Below are positions 1 through 9,781 of a DNA stretch of 64,000 bases, in pieces; the stretch's first letter is position 1, and each line of letters starts with the position of its first letter. Source of the DNA: Kluyvera genomosp. 3 (GTDB taxonomy: Bacteria; Pseudomonadota; Gammaproteobacteria; Enterobacterales; Enterobacteriaceae). Where the stretch lies: the NCBI GenBank assembly GCA_002211745.1, contig CP022114.1:186001-250000 (forward strand), read 5' to 3'. A model generated the notes under the pieces. It was not told the origin of the DNA, made no database searches, and was given only the letters and a program-made list of their open reading frames with translations. Both the position numbers and the translations under genes were made by a program.

Positions 1-341
1 TGTACCGCTTTACCGGCGGCAACCGCTTTGTCTACCGCGCCGCACAGCACCGGGTTAGCGAAGAACTGGCGATCTTTGATTTCAACGTCAAGACGGGTCA
101 GATCCTGATACACGATACGGCCTGCGCCCAGGTTCACGTGACCGACTTCAGAGTTACCCATCTGACCGTCTGGCAGACCCACTTCCAGACCGGAAGCGTG
201 GATCAGGGTATGCGGACGTTTGGCCCACAGCGCGTCCATTACCGGCGTTTTTGCGCTGTAAATAGCGTTATCCTGATGCTCTTCGCGGTAGCCGTAGCCA
301 TCCAGAATCACCAGTACCATAGGTTTTTTAGAAACCGACAT
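1..341 (-). CDS. gpmM: Phosphoglycerate mutase, 2,3-BPG-independent (partial)
   Basis: Glycolytic enzyme interconverting 3- and 2-phosphoglycerate in the cytoplasm with Mn2+ and no bisphosphoglycerate cofactor. The first 113 codons are present; the rest lies left of the window. The N-terminus reads [17 protein letters not shown], with the metal-binding Asp in the LDGYG motif, and [14 protein letters not shown] follows, carrying the phosphorylated catalytic Ser in NSEVGH. Residues match the E. coli protein almost throughout. It diverges from yibN, the same arrangement as in E. coli. No frameshift in the visible part. Confidence 0.96.
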   Translation of the reverse strand, partial: MSVSKKPMVLVILDGYGYREEHQDNAIYSAKTPVMDALWAKRPHTLIHASGLEVGLPDGQMGNSEVGHVNLGAGRIVYQDLTRLDVEIKDRQFFANPVLCGAVDKAVAAGKAV

Positions 342-588
342 TGCGACAACCTCATGCTCTAAAGACAGAAAATTTGCGTAATTTTACTACAGCTGAATCG
401 ATAAAATAACAATGAGAGATCAAAGAAAGCGGGAGATGCACGAGGAAAAACGCACATTTTCCCCCTTTTTTCCGTAGCACTCCGCAGAAAACGCATTACA
501 TCGCGCGCGCTGGCTGTATTTGCGCCACGCCGCAGGTATACTCCTTCCCTGGTTTTTAAACATTACACGTCGGGAGCTGTTACCCCCC

Positions 589-1020
589 ATGCAAGAAATT
601 ATGCAATTTGTAGGTCGTCACCCTGTCCTGAGCATCGCGTGGATCGCGCTGCTGGCGGCCGTGCTGTTCACCACTTTTAAAGGGCTGATGTCTAAAGTTA
701 AGGTCATCAACCGCGGCGAAGCGACGCGCCTGATCAACAAAGAAGACGCGATTGTCGTTGACCTGCGCCAGCGTGATGATTTCCGTAAAGGCCACATTGC
801 CGGTTCCCTGAACCTGCTGCCGAACGAAATCAAAGCCAACAACGTCGGCGAGCTGGAAAAACACAAAGACAAACCGGTGATCGTGACCGACGGCACGGGT
901 ATGCAGGCAACTGAGTCCGCTACCGCACTGCTGAAAGCCGGTTTTGAAAAAGTATTCGTACTGAAAGAAGGTATTGCTGGCTGGAGCGGTGAAAACCTGC
1001 CTCTGGTTCGCGGCAAATAA
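589..1020 (+). CDS. yibN: Rhodanese-domain membrane protein YibN
   Basis: Small membrane-anchored sulfurtransferase-like protein, 143 residues, the family's usual length. One N-terminal transmembrane segment (about residues 10-32, [17 protein letters not shown]) is followed by a single rhodanese domain from about residue 45. The position where active rhodaneses have cysteine reads TDGTGMQ, so no catalytic Cys is seen and sulfur transfer is doubtful. The start at the second in-frame Met (MQEIMQF) is chosen because the family begins there; the upstream in-frame ATG at 520 lacks similarity. First gene of the yibN-grxC-secB-gpsA-cysE run. Intact. Confidence 0.95.
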   Translation: MQEIMQFVGRHPVLSIAWIALLAAVLFTTFKGLMSKVKVINRGEATRLINKEDAIVVDLRQRDDFRKGHIAGSLNLLPNEIKANNVGELEKHKDKPVIVTDGTGMQATESATALLKAGFEKVFVLKEGIAGWSGENLPLVRGK

Positions 1021-1059
1021 TTCCCTGCTCGTTCATCGGGTGAAGTCAGGAGAGCTGTC

Positions 1060-1310
1060 ATGGCGAAGATTGAAATCTATACCAAAGCAACATGCCCTTA
1101 TTGCCACCGAGCAAAAGCGCTGCTGTCTGAAAAAGGCGTCACCTTTGAGGAACTGCCTATCGACGGTAACGCTGAAAAGCGCGAAGAGATGATTCAGCGC
1201 AGCGGCCGCACGACGGTTCCGCAGATTTTTATTGATGCACAGCACATTGGCGGCTGCGACGACTTGTATGCGCTTGATGCGCGTGGTGGACTTGATCCCT
1301 GCTGCGCTAA
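1060..1310 (+). CDS. grxC: Glutaredoxin 3
   Basis: Glutathione-dependent dithiol oxidoreductase that reduces ribonucleotide reductase and protein disulfides in the cytosol. The active site CPYC is at residues 12-15, with the TVPQIF cis-Pro motif and GGCDDL glutathione-binding segment in place. As written, the frame runs past the normal end to 1344 and adds an unrelated tail (CCANASRSRLQKQA). One missing C in the CCC run at 1297-1299 explains this: with CCCC the protein ends LDPLLR at the TAA of 1308-1310, giving the family's 83 residues. Spaced 39 bp after yibN. Confidence 0.93.
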
Positions 1311-1389
1311 TGCTTCGCGTTCGCGCCTGCAGAAGCAGGCGTGAGGCGTACCGCTTTTTTTAAGGACAACACGAAAGGGTTTTTTACAC

Positions 1390-1856
1390 ATGTCAGAACA
1401 AAACAACGCAGAAATGGCTTTCCAGATTCAGCGCATCTACACCAAAGACGTTTCCTTTGAAGCGCCGAATGCACCGCATGTTTTCCAGAAAGATTGGCAA
1501 CCAGAGGTTAAACTTGATCTGGATACCGCTTCCAACCAGTTGGCTGAAGGCGTGTATGAAGTGGTGCTGCGTGTCACTGTAACGGCGACGCTGGGCGAAG
1601 AGACCGCATTCCTGTGCGAAACTCAGCAGGCGGGTATCTTCTCCATCGAAGGTATCGAAGGGACTCAGATGGCTCATTGCCTGGGTGCATACTGCCGAAC
1701 ATCCTGTTCCCGTATGCGCGTGAATGCATCACCAGCCTGGTTTCCCGTGGGACTTTCCCACAGCTGAACCTTGCGCCGGTTAACTTTGATGCGCTGTTCA
1801 TGAACTATCTGCAGCAGCAGGCTGGCGAAGGTGCAGAACAACATCAGGATGCCTGA
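1390..1856 (+). CDS. secB: Protein-export chaperone SecB (frameshifted)
   Basis: Homotetrameric cytoplasmic chaperone that keeps preproteins unfolded and delivers them to SecA. Residues 1-103 read in frame 1 up to AHCLGAYC. The remainder ([19 protein letters not shown] and the C-terminal [10 protein letters not shown]) is in the next frame. One C missing at 1695-1696 accounts for it, and the repaired protein has 155 residues as in E. coli. The TGA stop shares its A with the gpsA ATG (TGATG), so the two are translationally coupled. Confidence 0.94.
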
Positions 1857-2872
1857 TGAACGCACTTAATGCTTCAATGACTGTGATCGGTGCCGGCTCT
1901 TACGGCACCGCTCTTGCCATCACCGTGGCAAGAAACGGCCACCAGGTCGTACTCTGGGCCACGATCCCAAACATGTCGCGACGCTACAGCACGATCGCTG
2001 CAACGCGGCATTTCTTCCCGACGTTCCGTTTCCCGAGACGCTCCACCTGGAAAGCGACTTAGCGACCGCTCTGGCCGCCAGCCGCGATATTCTGGTGGTG
2101 GTGCCAAGCCATGTATTCGGCGACGTACTGCGTCAGATGAAACCGCTGCTGCGTCCCGATGCGCGCCTTTTATGGGCGACGAAAGGCCTGGAAGCGGAAA
2201 CCGGTCGTCTGTTGCAGGATGTGGCGCGTGAAGCGCTGGGTGACGAGATCCCGCTGGCGGTGATTTCTGGCCCAACCTTTGCCAAAGAGCTGGCGGCGGG
2301 TTTGCCGACGGCGATTTCGCTGGCGGCGACGGACCCGGTCTTTGCCGACGATTTGCAGCAGTTGTTGCACTGCGGCAAAAGCTTCCGCGTCTACAGCAAC
2401 CCGGACTTCATCGGCGTCCAGCTGGGCGGAGCGGTGAAAAACGTGATTGCGATTGGCGCGGGCATCTCCGACGGCATTGGCTTTGGCGCCAACGCGCGTA
2501 CGGCGCTGATCACCCGTGGCCTGACCGAAATGTCGCGTCTGGGCGTGGCGCTGGCGCAGACCCGGTGACCTTTATGGGCATGGCGGGGCTCGGCGATTTA
2601 GTGCTGACCTGTACCGACAACCAGTCGCGAAACCGTCGTTTCGGCATGGCGCTGGGAAAGGGGCGCAGGTTCAGGAAGCGCAGGACAGTATTGGCCAGGT
2701 GGTCGAAGGTTACCGTAATACCAAAGAAGTCCGCGAGTTGGCGCACCGTGTAGGTGTCGAAATGCCAATAACCGAGGAAATTTATCAGGTATTATATTGC
2801 GGAAAAAACGCGCGCGAGGCAGCATTGACTTTATTAGGTCGTGCACGCAAGGATGAGCATAGCGGCAATTAA
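1856..2872 (+). CDS. gpsA: Glycerol-3-phosphate dehydrogenase [NAD(P)+] (three frameshifts)
   Basis: Makes sn-glycerol 3-phosphate from dihydroxyacetone phosphate for phospholipid synthesis. The Rossmann motif [12 protein letters not shown] lies at residues 10-21; the C-terminal domain carries [17 protein letters not shown] with the catalytic Lys. The reading frame breaks three times, at about 1957 (GGGG expected), 2553 (GGG expected) and 2654 (GGGG expected); each is cured by one extra G. The repaired protein is 339 residues, exactly the family length, so the gene is essential and surely intact in the cell. Overlaps secB by one base. Confidence 0.95.
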
Positions 2873-2949
2873 TCGCAGGAAACCTTTGTCATCCCGACGA
2901 TCCGGCAAGCGCAGACTTGCCGATCGTTCCAATATGTCTGGAGTAAGCA

Positions 2950-3769
2950 ATGTCGTGTGAAGAACTGGAAATTGTCTGGAACAATATTAAAGCGGAAGCC
3001 AGGGCTCTGGCTGACTGTGAGCCTATGCTCGCCAGTTTTTATCATGCGACCTTACTCAAACACGAAAACCTCGGCAGTGCCTTAAGCTACATGCTTGCCA
3101 ACAAGCTGGCTTCTCCGATTATGCCTGCTATCGCGATTCGCGAAGTGGTGGAAGAGGCCTACGCCGCTGACCCGGAGATGATCGCCTCCGCCGCCTGCGA
3201 TATTCAGGCCGTGCGTACGCGTGACCCGGCGGTCGACAAATATTCTACCCGCTGCTGTATCTGAAGGGTTTCCACGCTCTGCAGGCTTATCGCATTGGCC
3301 ACTGGCTGTGGGGCAGGGGCGTCGCGCATTGGCGATTTTCCTGCAAAATCAGGTCTCCGTATCTTTCCAGGTGGATATTCACCCGGCGGCCAAAATTGGC
3401 CGCGGCATCATGCTCGACCACGCGACCGGCATAGTGGTCGGGGAAACGGCGGTGATTGAAAACGACGTCTCGATCCTCCAGTCCGTCACCCTTGGCGGTA
3501 CCGGGAAAACCAGCGGCGACCGTCACCCGAAAATTCGCGAAGGCGTGATGATTGGGGCCGGGGCGAAGATCCTCGGTAATATTGAAGTGGGTCGCGGCGC
3601 GAAAATCGGCGCGGGCTCAGTGGTCTTGCAGCCGGTTCCACCACACACCACCGCCGCAGGCGTACCGGCGCGTATCGTCGGCAAGCCGGAGTCGGATAAA
3701 CCGGCGATGGATATGGATCAGCACTTCAACGGCATTAATCACGGGTTTGAGTACGGCGACGGGATTTGA
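2950..3769 (+). CDS. cysE: Serine O-acetyltransferase (two frameshifts)
   Basis: First step of cysteine synthesis: acetyl-CoA + L-serine to O-acetylserine; feedback-inhibited by cysteine. N-terminal helical SATase domain (MSCEELEIVWNNIKAEARAL) then left-handed parallel beta-helix of hexapeptide repeats, including DHATGIVVGETAVI with the catalytic His-Asp pair. C-terminus FEYGDGI ends in the Ile of the tail that binds CysK. Frame breaks at about 3248 (CCCC expected) and 3311 (one G or C missing in TGGGGCAGG). Repaired length 273 residues, as in E. coli. Separated from gpsA by 77 bp. Confidence 0.95.
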
Positions 3770-3774
3770 TTCCT

Positions 3775-3806
3775 TGCCCGGTGGCACAGCGCTTACCGGC
3801 CTACCA
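3775..3806. repeat. REP-type palindromic element
   Basis: Short sequence between the convergent 3' ends of cysE and trmL: CCCGGTGGCACAGCGCTTACC followed by GGCCTAC resembles the enterobacterial REP/PU unit (an imperfect palindrome of the pattern GCCGG...CGCTTA...CCGGCCTAC). Such elements usually sit after genes and can stabilise mRNA 3' ends. Confidence 0.6.
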
Positions 3807-3831
3807 AACCGTAGCCGTCATCCGGCCAATA

Positions 3832-4304
3832 TCAGCTACGCAATACGGCGCCCGAATACCCCAGCTGGCGCCATGCCTCATACACCACCACCGACACCGC
3901 GTTCGACAGGTTCATGCTGCGGCTGTCCGGCATCATCGGAATCCGAATTTTTTGCTCAGGCGGCAGCGCGTCCAGAATGGTCGCGGGCAGCCCACGGGTT
4001 TCCGGGCCAAACATCAGATAGTCGCCGTCCTGATAGCTCACCGCGCTGTGGGCGGGCGTACCTTTGGTGGTCAGGGCAAACAGGCGCTGCGGGTTTTCGC
4101 TCTCAACAAAGGCGGCATAATTGGCATGGCGCGTGACGGCGGTGAACTCGTGGTAGTCCAGCCCGGCGCGGCGCAGGCGTTTATCGTCCCAGGCAAAGCC
4201 ATCGGTTCGATGATATGCAGACGGAAGCCGGTGTTGGCGCACAGACGGATGATGTTCCCGGTATTGGGCGGGATTTCAGGTTCGAATAAAACGATGTTAA
4301 GCAT
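3832..4304 (-). CDS. trmL: tRNA (cytidine/uridine-2'-O-)-methyltransferase TrmL (frameshifted)
   Basis: SPOUT-class enzyme that 2'-O-methylates the wobble base (position 34) of tRNA-Leu isoacceptors using S-adenosylmethionine. N-terminal [20 protein letters not shown] carries the conserved Asn/Arg of SpoU proteins; the trefoil-knot motifs GPETRGLP and [18 protein letters not shown] follow. A frame break near 4199 (GGG expected on the coding strand, ATGGGCTTTGCC) splits the gene; repaired length 157 residues, the family length. Convergent with cysE; transcribed away from and after lldD. Confidence 0.94.
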
Positions 4305-4347
4305 ACTGCCCCTTGGATTGCGGGCAGGATAGCAGAATTTGCGGAAA

Positions 4348-4460
4348 CCCTCACCCCGGCCCTCTCCCTGAAAGGTAGAGGGAGCAGAGCGGATCTGCGG
4401 GTGAGCAAACGAAACTTAACAGTCCCCTCGCTCCTCTGGGGAGAAGGCCAGGGTGAGGGG
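4348..4460. repeat. Palindromic intergenic repeat (MITE-like), ~113 bp
   Basis: The region between trmL and lldD is bounded by imperfect inverted repeats: CCCTCACCCCGGCCCTCTCC at the left end and GGAGAAGGCCAGGGTGAGGG at the right end, about 70 bp apart, with a smaller inner hairpin (CCCTCTCCC / GTAGAGGG). It has no coding potential. It resembles the non-coding palindromic repeats scattered through enterobacterial intergenic regions. Family name not assignable from sequence alone. Confidence 0.65.
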
Positions 4461-4476
4461 AACAAACGGCACAAAA

Positions 4477-5659
4477 CTACGCCGCATTTCCCTGCTTAAT
4501 GGCATTAAACACCTGCGTCACTTCCGCATTCTGCACCAGCGAATCACGGCTAATCTCTTTAATCGATTTCGCCCCGGTCAGCGTCATCGCCACCTTCATC
4601 TCTTTCTCAACCAGATTCAGCAGATTAGCCACACCCGCCTGGCCGTGAGTGGCGAGCGCATACAGATACGCACGGCCCAGCAGCACGCTATCTGCGCCCA
4701 GTGCAATCATGCGCACCACGTCCAGGCCGTTACGGATACCGCTGTCGGCCAGGATCGTAATATCGCCTTTTACCGCGTCGGCAATCGCCGGCAGCGCGCG
4801 GGCGGAGGAGAGTACGCCGTCAAGCTGGCGGCCGCCGTGGTTAGACACAACGATCCGTCAGCACCGAAGCGTACCGCATCGCGGGCATCTTCCGGGTCGA
4901 GGATCCCTTTGATCACCATCGGGCCGTCCCAGAATTCGCGGATCCACTCGAGGTCTTTCCACGAGATAGACGGATCGAAGTTATTCGCCAGCCAGCCGAT
5001 GTAATCTTCCAGCCCGGTGGGTTTGCCGAGATAGGTCGAGATATTGCCCAGGTCGTGCGGACGCCCGTTGAGGCCAACGTCCCAGGACCATTGCGGATGA
5101 GTCACCGCCTGCCAGTAGCGGCGCAGGGCGGCGTTGGGGCCGCTCATGCCGGAGTGGGCATCGCGGTAGCGCGCGCCGGGGTTGGCATATCGACGGTAAA
5201 GACCAGCGTTGAACAGCCTGCCGCTTTAGCGCGCTCCAGCGCGTTGCGCATAAAGCCGCGATCGCGCAGCACGTACAGCTGGAACCACATCGGGCGCTTG
5301 ATGGTCGGGGCGACCTCTTCTATCGGGCAGACCGACACGGTGGAGAGGGTAAACGGGATGCCTTTGGCATCCGCGGCGGCGGCGGCCTGCACTTCGCCGC
5401 GACGGGCGTACATGCCGCACAGACCAACCGGCGCCAGCGCTACCGGCATCGAGAGCTGCTCTTTGAACAGCGTGGTCTCGAGGCTCAGGTCGGACATATT
5501 TCTCAGGATGCGCTGACGCAGCGCCACGTCTGACAGGTCTTCCACATTGCGGCGCAGGGTGTGTTCCGCATACGCGCCACCGTCAATATAGTGGAACAGG
5601 AACGGCGGCAGAATGCGCTGGGCGGCAGCGCGATAGTCACTCGCAGCGGAAATAATCAT
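4477..5659 (-). CDS. lldD: L-lactate dehydrogenase, FMN-dependent (two frameshifts)
   Basis: Membrane-associated flavoenzyme of the alpha-hydroxy-acid oxidase family that oxidises L-lactate to pyruvate and passes electrons to quinones. Visible hallmarks: [21 protein letters not shown]-terminus, FMN-contact segment [18 protein letters not shown], and the catalytic His/Arg in [11 protein letters not shown], then [10 protein letters not shown] for phosphate binding. Breaks near 5176 ([11 protein letters not shown] expected, one G missing) and 4855 ([12 protein letters not shown] expected, one G missing). Repaired length 394 residues. Last gene of lldPRD; its ATG overlaps the lldR stop by 4 bp. 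Confidence 0.95.
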
Positions 5660-6432
5660 GCTTTTTTCTCCCTGGAAATATCAGTGTGGTCGTCGGGCAG
5701 TCGGGTGATCCGCGCCTGGCGAGCCAGGTCTTCATCAAAACGTTTAATGGTGGTGTGGACGAAACCGAGGTGCGCCATCATCGCCTGACGCGCGCCTTCG
5801 GCATCACCGGCGGTAATGGCATTGAGAATGGCCAGATGCTGCTCGGTCAGCTTCGCAAACACCGGCGGCACCAGATACATGCGTTCGCGGCTTTGGATCA
5901 CCGACGATTGCAACAGGTCAAAAAAACCGCGCATGGTTTGCAGTAACACCACGTTGTGGGATGCCTCGGCAATGGCGAGATGGAAGCGAACGTCGGCCTG
6001 AGAGGCGAGGTCCGGGTCGTCGCTCTGGGTGGCTTCAAAGCAAAGGCGGATTTTTTCTTTATCGGCATCGGTCGCGCGCATCGCGGCATACCAGGCTGTG
6101 CTGGCTTCAATGGCGTGGCGCGCTTCGAGGATATCAAAGCTGTAGTCCGGATCGTCGGCCAGCAGCGTTTTCAGCGGCTGCACAATATTTTGCTCTGACC
6201 AGCCTTCATGCTGCCAGCGCACGAAGGTACCGCCGCCGCGACGGCTGAGCAGCAATCCTTCGCTCACCAGCTTCGCCAGCGCTTCGCGCAGCGAGTTGCG
6301 CGAGACGCCAAGCTGGGCTGCCAGCTTTCTTTCGGCGGGCAAACGCATGCCCGCCTCCAGCTGTTGTTCTTCAATCAGTGCCCGCACGCGGCAGGCGACA
6401 TCGTCTGACAGACGTTTGGGCAGTGTTATCAC
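5656..6432 (-). CDS. lldR: L-lactate-responsive regulator LldR (GntR/FadR family)
   Basis: Dual regulator of the lactate operon. 258 residues, intact. N-terminal winged helix about residues 8-70 ([22 protein letters not shown] is the recognition region), C-terminal FCD ligand-binding helical domain with conserved metal/ligand residues around [12 protein letters not shown]. The start codon is GTG at 6432-6430, overlapping the lldP TGA by 4 bp; no better upstream start exists because lldP occupies the space. Two matching palindromic operators lie upstream of lldP. Confidence 0.95.
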   Translation of the reverse strand: MITLPKRLSDDVACRVRALIEEQQLEAGMRLPAERKLAAQLGVSRNSLREALAKLVSEGLLLSRRGGGTFVRWQHEGWSEQNIVQPLKTLLADDPDYSFDILEARHAIEASTAWYAAMRATDADKEKIRLCFEATQSDDPDLASQADVRFHLAIAEASHNVVLLQTMRGFFDLLQSSVIQSRERMYLVPPVFAKLTEQHLAILNAITAGDAEGARQAMMAHLGFVHTTIKRFDEDLARQARITRLPDDHTDISREKKA

Positions 6433-8081
6433 GGAATCATCCAGGTTAAGACGTAAGCCTGCAGCGTGGTGATTACGCCCACCATGCAGGTGAAAATCAG
6501 GCTGTGTTTCACGGTAAAGCGGAACAGGTCGGACTCTTTACCTACCAGGCCAACCGCCGCGCAGGCAATGGCGATGGACTGCGGCGAAATCATCTTGCCG
6601 GTGACGCCGCCGGTGGTGTTAGCCGCAACCAGCAGCACATCCGACACGCCAATTTGTTGCGCGGCGGTAGCCTGAAGCGCGGCGAACAGCGCGTTGGAAG
6701 AGGTGTCCGAACCGGTCAGGAACACGCCGAGCCAACCGAGGAACGGTGAGAAGAAGGTGAACGCGTGGCCGGTATGCGCCAGCGCCAGTGCCAGTGTTGA
6801 TGACAGACCTGAATAGTTCGAGATAAAGGCGAACGCCAGCACCATGCCGATAGAGTAAATCGGTAACGCCAGTTCTTTCAGCGTGGAGCCGAAGGTATTG
6901 ATGGCATCTTTCGGTTTCATGCGCAACCAGACGATAGAGAGCAGGGCGGCAAACAGAATCGCGGTGCCGGTTGCCGACAACCAGTCGAACTTATAGACCG
7001 CCGCGTAGGCCGTGGCCTGACTCACGACCGGTGGCATACGGGCAACCAGCTTGTCGAGATACGGAACCGAAACGTTAATCACCAGATCGTACAGCGCGCC
7101 GCCTGGAGCGAACAGCGCTTTAAACGGCGGGATACTCCACAGCGTCACAGTGGCGGTCAGGAACAGGAACGGCGACCAGGCGCGAACGATCTGCCGGCGG
7201 TGTAGCCGGTGCGCGCCAGGTTCATATCGACCTGGGAGGCGCCCATATCGGCAAAGCGGAAAATACGTACCGGTTGCCAGCGCTTGAGGAACAGCGTCAG
7301 ACACACCAGAGAAACCAGCGAAGAGATGATGTCCGGCAGTTCCGGCCCAGGAAGTTAGAGCTGAGGTACTGGGCGATAGCAAACGAACCGCCTGCTACCA
7401 TCACCGCGGGCCAGGTCTCCTTGATACCGCGCCAGCCGTCCATAATCGCCATGATCCAGAACAGCACGATGATGGTCAGGAAGGGCAACTGACGGCCTAC
7501 CATCTGGCCGATTTCAAAGCTGTCCAGCCCGGTCACCTGTCCGGCGACCAGAATCGGAATCCCATCGCGCCAAACGCCACTGGCGCGGTATTGACGATCA
7601 GACACAGACCCGCTGCATACAGAGGGTTAAAGCCCAGCCCCACCAGCAGTGCGGCGGTAATCGCTACCGGTGCGCCGAAGCCCGCCGCGCCTTCGAGGAA
7701 AGCGCCGAAGGAGAAGCCGACGATCAGCATCTGTAAACGTTGGTCCGGGGTAATGGAAAGAATCGACGAACGAATAATGTCGAATTGCCCGGTCTTCACC
7801 GAAATTTTGTAGACAAAAACGGCGGCGATAATAATCCAGGCGATGGGCCACAGACCGTAGAAGAAGCCGTACACCACCGACGCCAGCGCGCGGTCGACTG
7901 GCATTTTGTAGAACAGCAACGCGACGGCAAGGGCGATGAATACCGTCCAACTGGCTGCGACGTAGCCCTTCAACTTGAGCTTAATCAGCGCGAAGAAGAA
8001 GAACAGGATAGGGAGTGAGGCAATCAGGCTTGAAAGCCAGATATTCCCGGCCGGATCGTAGTTTTGTTGCCAGAGGCTCAT
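6429..8081 (-). CDS. lldP: L-lactate permease LldP (three frameshifts)
   Basis: Inner-membrane lactate:H+ symporter (LctP family) importing L-lactate, D-lactate and glycolate. Start [19 protein letters not shown] at 8081 is chosen because the family begins there; 17 extra upstream codons have no similarity. About 12 hydrophobic segments. [16 protein letters not shown] and [16 protein letters not shown] family motifs are clear. Frame breaks near 7563 (GGGG), 7345 (CTGGGGCCG) and 7193 (one G missing before CAGATCGTT). Repaired length 551 residues, as in E. coli. First gene of the operon. Confidence 0.95.
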
Positions 8082-8155
8082 GCAGGTCTCCAGGGGGCCA
8101 CACGTACCGGTCGGCGGTGAGTCTGTGCTCATCTCTGCGTCACAGTTTGTGTAAA

Positions 8156-8170
8156 ATTGGCCCTGCCAAT
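8156..8170. promoter_or_regulatory. LldR operator-like palindrome, promoter-proximal
   Basis: ATTGGCCCTGCCAAT, a near-perfect inverted repeat 75 bp upstream of the lldP ATG. It shares the ATTGG...CCAAT arms with a second copy at 8281. E. coli lldPRD is known to have two LldR operators flanking its promoter, so the assignment follows from homology plus the duplicated palindrome. Confidence 0.75.
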
Positions 8171-8280
8171 AGGGTGGTGTAGGGATAATGACAATGAATG
8201 GTTAATCAAATGTTGCTATGTGGCAATGTGTTTGTGACGTCAAATGGTGGAATTGTGAATTACCAGAGATTTGGTTGTGA

Positions 8281-8297
8281 AATTGGTTGGGCCAATT
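8281..8297. promoter_or_regulatory. LldR operator-like palindrome, distal
   Basis: AATTGGTTGGGCCAATT, second copy of the ATTGG...CCAAT palindrome. Centre-to-centre distance to the first is about 126 bp, near twelve helical turns, which would suit looping by an LldR dimer pair. Lies between the lldP promoter and the yibL 3' end. Confidence 0.72.
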
Positions 8298-8310
8298 TGG
8301 GGGAGAGAAT

Positions 8311-8340
8311 AAAAAAACCTTCCCCGGGCGGGAGAAGGTT
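8311..8340 (-). terminator. Rho-independent terminator of yibL
   Basis: On the minus strand GAACCTTCTCCCG / CGGGGAAGGTT forms a GC-rich stem followed by a run of seven T, ending 10 bp after the yibL stop. It separates yibL from the lldP control region. Confidence 0.8.
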
Positions 8341-8350
8341 CAAGGAGAAA

Positions 8351-8712
8351 TCAGAACTCGCTCTTCGCGAACCCGGTCATCACCTGCAGGCCCATTTCAC
8401 GGCCAAGCGCTGTCATCGGGTGAACCACCACCAGGCCACGGACGCTTTTCTTGAGCTTGCCATGTCGGCCTGTTCTTTTTTGGTGATTGGACGGCTGAAA
8501 CCCATTTTGGCCAGTTTCTGGGCCTCTTTGCTCAGCTTCTGCGTATGCACTTCACGCAGGCGAGCGATTTCGGTTTCGAGCTTGGTTTTTTCTTCTTCCA
8601 GCTCGGCATATTTTTCTGCGCTCTCAACCAGAGACAGACCTGCCTGCTGGTGGCGGATGGCGTCGAGCAGATCGCTCAGACGTTTGATTTCATTTTTCTC
8701 GATTTCTTTCAT
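8351..8712 (-). CDS. yibL: Ribosome-associated protein YibL family (frameshifted)
   Basis: Small charged protein (DUF2810 family), reported as ribosome-associated in E. coli; function unknown. Repaired length 120 residues, as in E. coli. A coiled-coil stretch occupies about residues 20-60 ([21 protein letters not shown]). The frame breaks near 8461, where [18 protein letters not shown] is expected but one G is missing; the repaired C-terminus ends GFAKSEF. Start [12 protein letters not shown] at 8712 matches the family; seven upstream codons are not conserved. Confidence 0.9.
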
Positions 8713-8985
8713 CTTGCTGATATCTGATAACAAAATAGACGTAATAGCGCTTAGTATGCGCGTTGCCGCTCATTTCTGGTAGTTAATTATACAAAATAAG
8801 GGAGTTTCTTCGGGCGATAATAAGCCGTTTATTAATGTAACAGTATGAATAATATTGTTATTTCATAAAATAGTTAAGTTGATCGCTTTTTTGAAAATGA
8901 GTGGCGAAGAACCGCACATTTTCCTCAACCCTTCGCGCCAGGATTATCCATGCTTAGGGAACGGTCTTAAAGAGGGAGTGCGACG

Positions 8986-9195
8986 ATGAGCAAAATGGGA
9001 GAGAACGTACCGCAAATCATTGATAAGGCGGTAGATTTTATGGCCTCCAGCCAGGCGTTTATGGAGTATCTGCAAAAACGTCCGTATTCAGACCGGGTTC
9101 CCGCCGATATTCCCGAGGACAAAGCCGAGATGTTCCTGGTGCGATTAGCCCATTATCGTAACCTTTATCGCCCTGTGGAAACGCCAAAAAAGTAG
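8986..9195 (+). CDS. yibT: Uncharacterised protein YibT
   Basis: 69 residues, same length and clear similarity to E. coli YibT ([20 protein letters not shown] near the start, ending [11 protein letters not shown]). No transmembrane segment or known domain; function unknown. Preceded by a good ribosome-binding sequence (AGAGGGAG). Divergent from yibL. In E. coli mtlADR lies between this gene and yibI; here the next gene is yibI directly. Confidence 0.88.
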   Translation: MSKMGENVPQIIDKAVDFMASSQAFMEYLQKRPYSDRVPADIPEDKAEMFLVRLAHYRNLYRPVETPKK

Positions 9196-9199
9196 CATA

Positions 9200-9226
9200 A
9201 AAATCGGCGTATTGACGCCGATTTAA
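9200..9226 (+). terminator. Terminator hairpin after yibT
   Basis: AAATCGGCGT-ATTG-ACGCCGATTT, a perfect ten-base-pair stem with A-rich left and T-rich right flanks, five bases after the yibT stop. Confidence 0.8.
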
Positions 9227-9411
9227 CGACTTCTCCTGCTGGTGACACATTGTGTACAACCAGCGTTTTTTGCTGTCCGTCTCTTCTGGTAAAAATTCCC
9301 CGCCGCGGAATGGCGAAAACGGTCATTGCGCATTATTTTCATATTATCAGCCATCAGCATCTCGGCTGCCTGCAATTAAAAAAACCAAATAAGCGTAAAT
9401 CTGGGGCAGAT

Positions 9412-9779
9412 ATGTTTCTAAACTATTTTGCGTTGGGCGTGCTGATCTTCGTTTTCCTGGTCCTGTTTTACGGGATCATCATGATTCATGATATTCCCTA
9501 TACCATTGCGAAAAAACGTAATCATCCCCACGCTGATGCTATTCATACTGCCGGCTGGGTCAGTCTGTTTACGCTGCATGTTATCTGGCCGTTTTTATGG
9601 ATCTGGGCCACCCTCTACCAGCCTGAACGCGGCTGGGGCATGCAGTCACATATAAAACCTTCAGAACCCGTACCAGCAGCGGATGACGCGTTTGCACAGC
9701 TTTCCCGCCGCGTGGCTGAGCTGGAGCAAAAGTTGGCAGAAATATCCCCTCAACCGACGCGACAACGCCGGAGCAATAA
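9412..9779 (+). CDS. yibI: Inner membrane protein YibI (DUF3302, frameshifted)
   Basis: Two-helix inner membrane protein: segment 1 about residues 4-25 ([18 protein letters not shown]), segment 2 about 50-70 ([18 protein letters not shown]), then a short coiled-coil tail. Works with YibH in an apparent export pair of unknown substrate. A C missing at 9754-9755 shifts the last dozen codons; with it the protein ends EISPQPDATTPEQ at TAA 9777-9779, two bases before the yibH ATG, giving 122 residues. Start at MFLNYF follows the family. Confidence 0.88.
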
Positions 9780-9781
9780 TT

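Noticed and set aside
580-1245. Minus-strand frames opposite yibN and grxC
   Set aside because: Antisense shadows with no similarity and no ribosome sites.
3766-5004. Long plus-strand reading frames across trmL and lldD
   Set aside because: They are antisense shadows of trmL and lldD; the minus-strand translations match known proteins closely.
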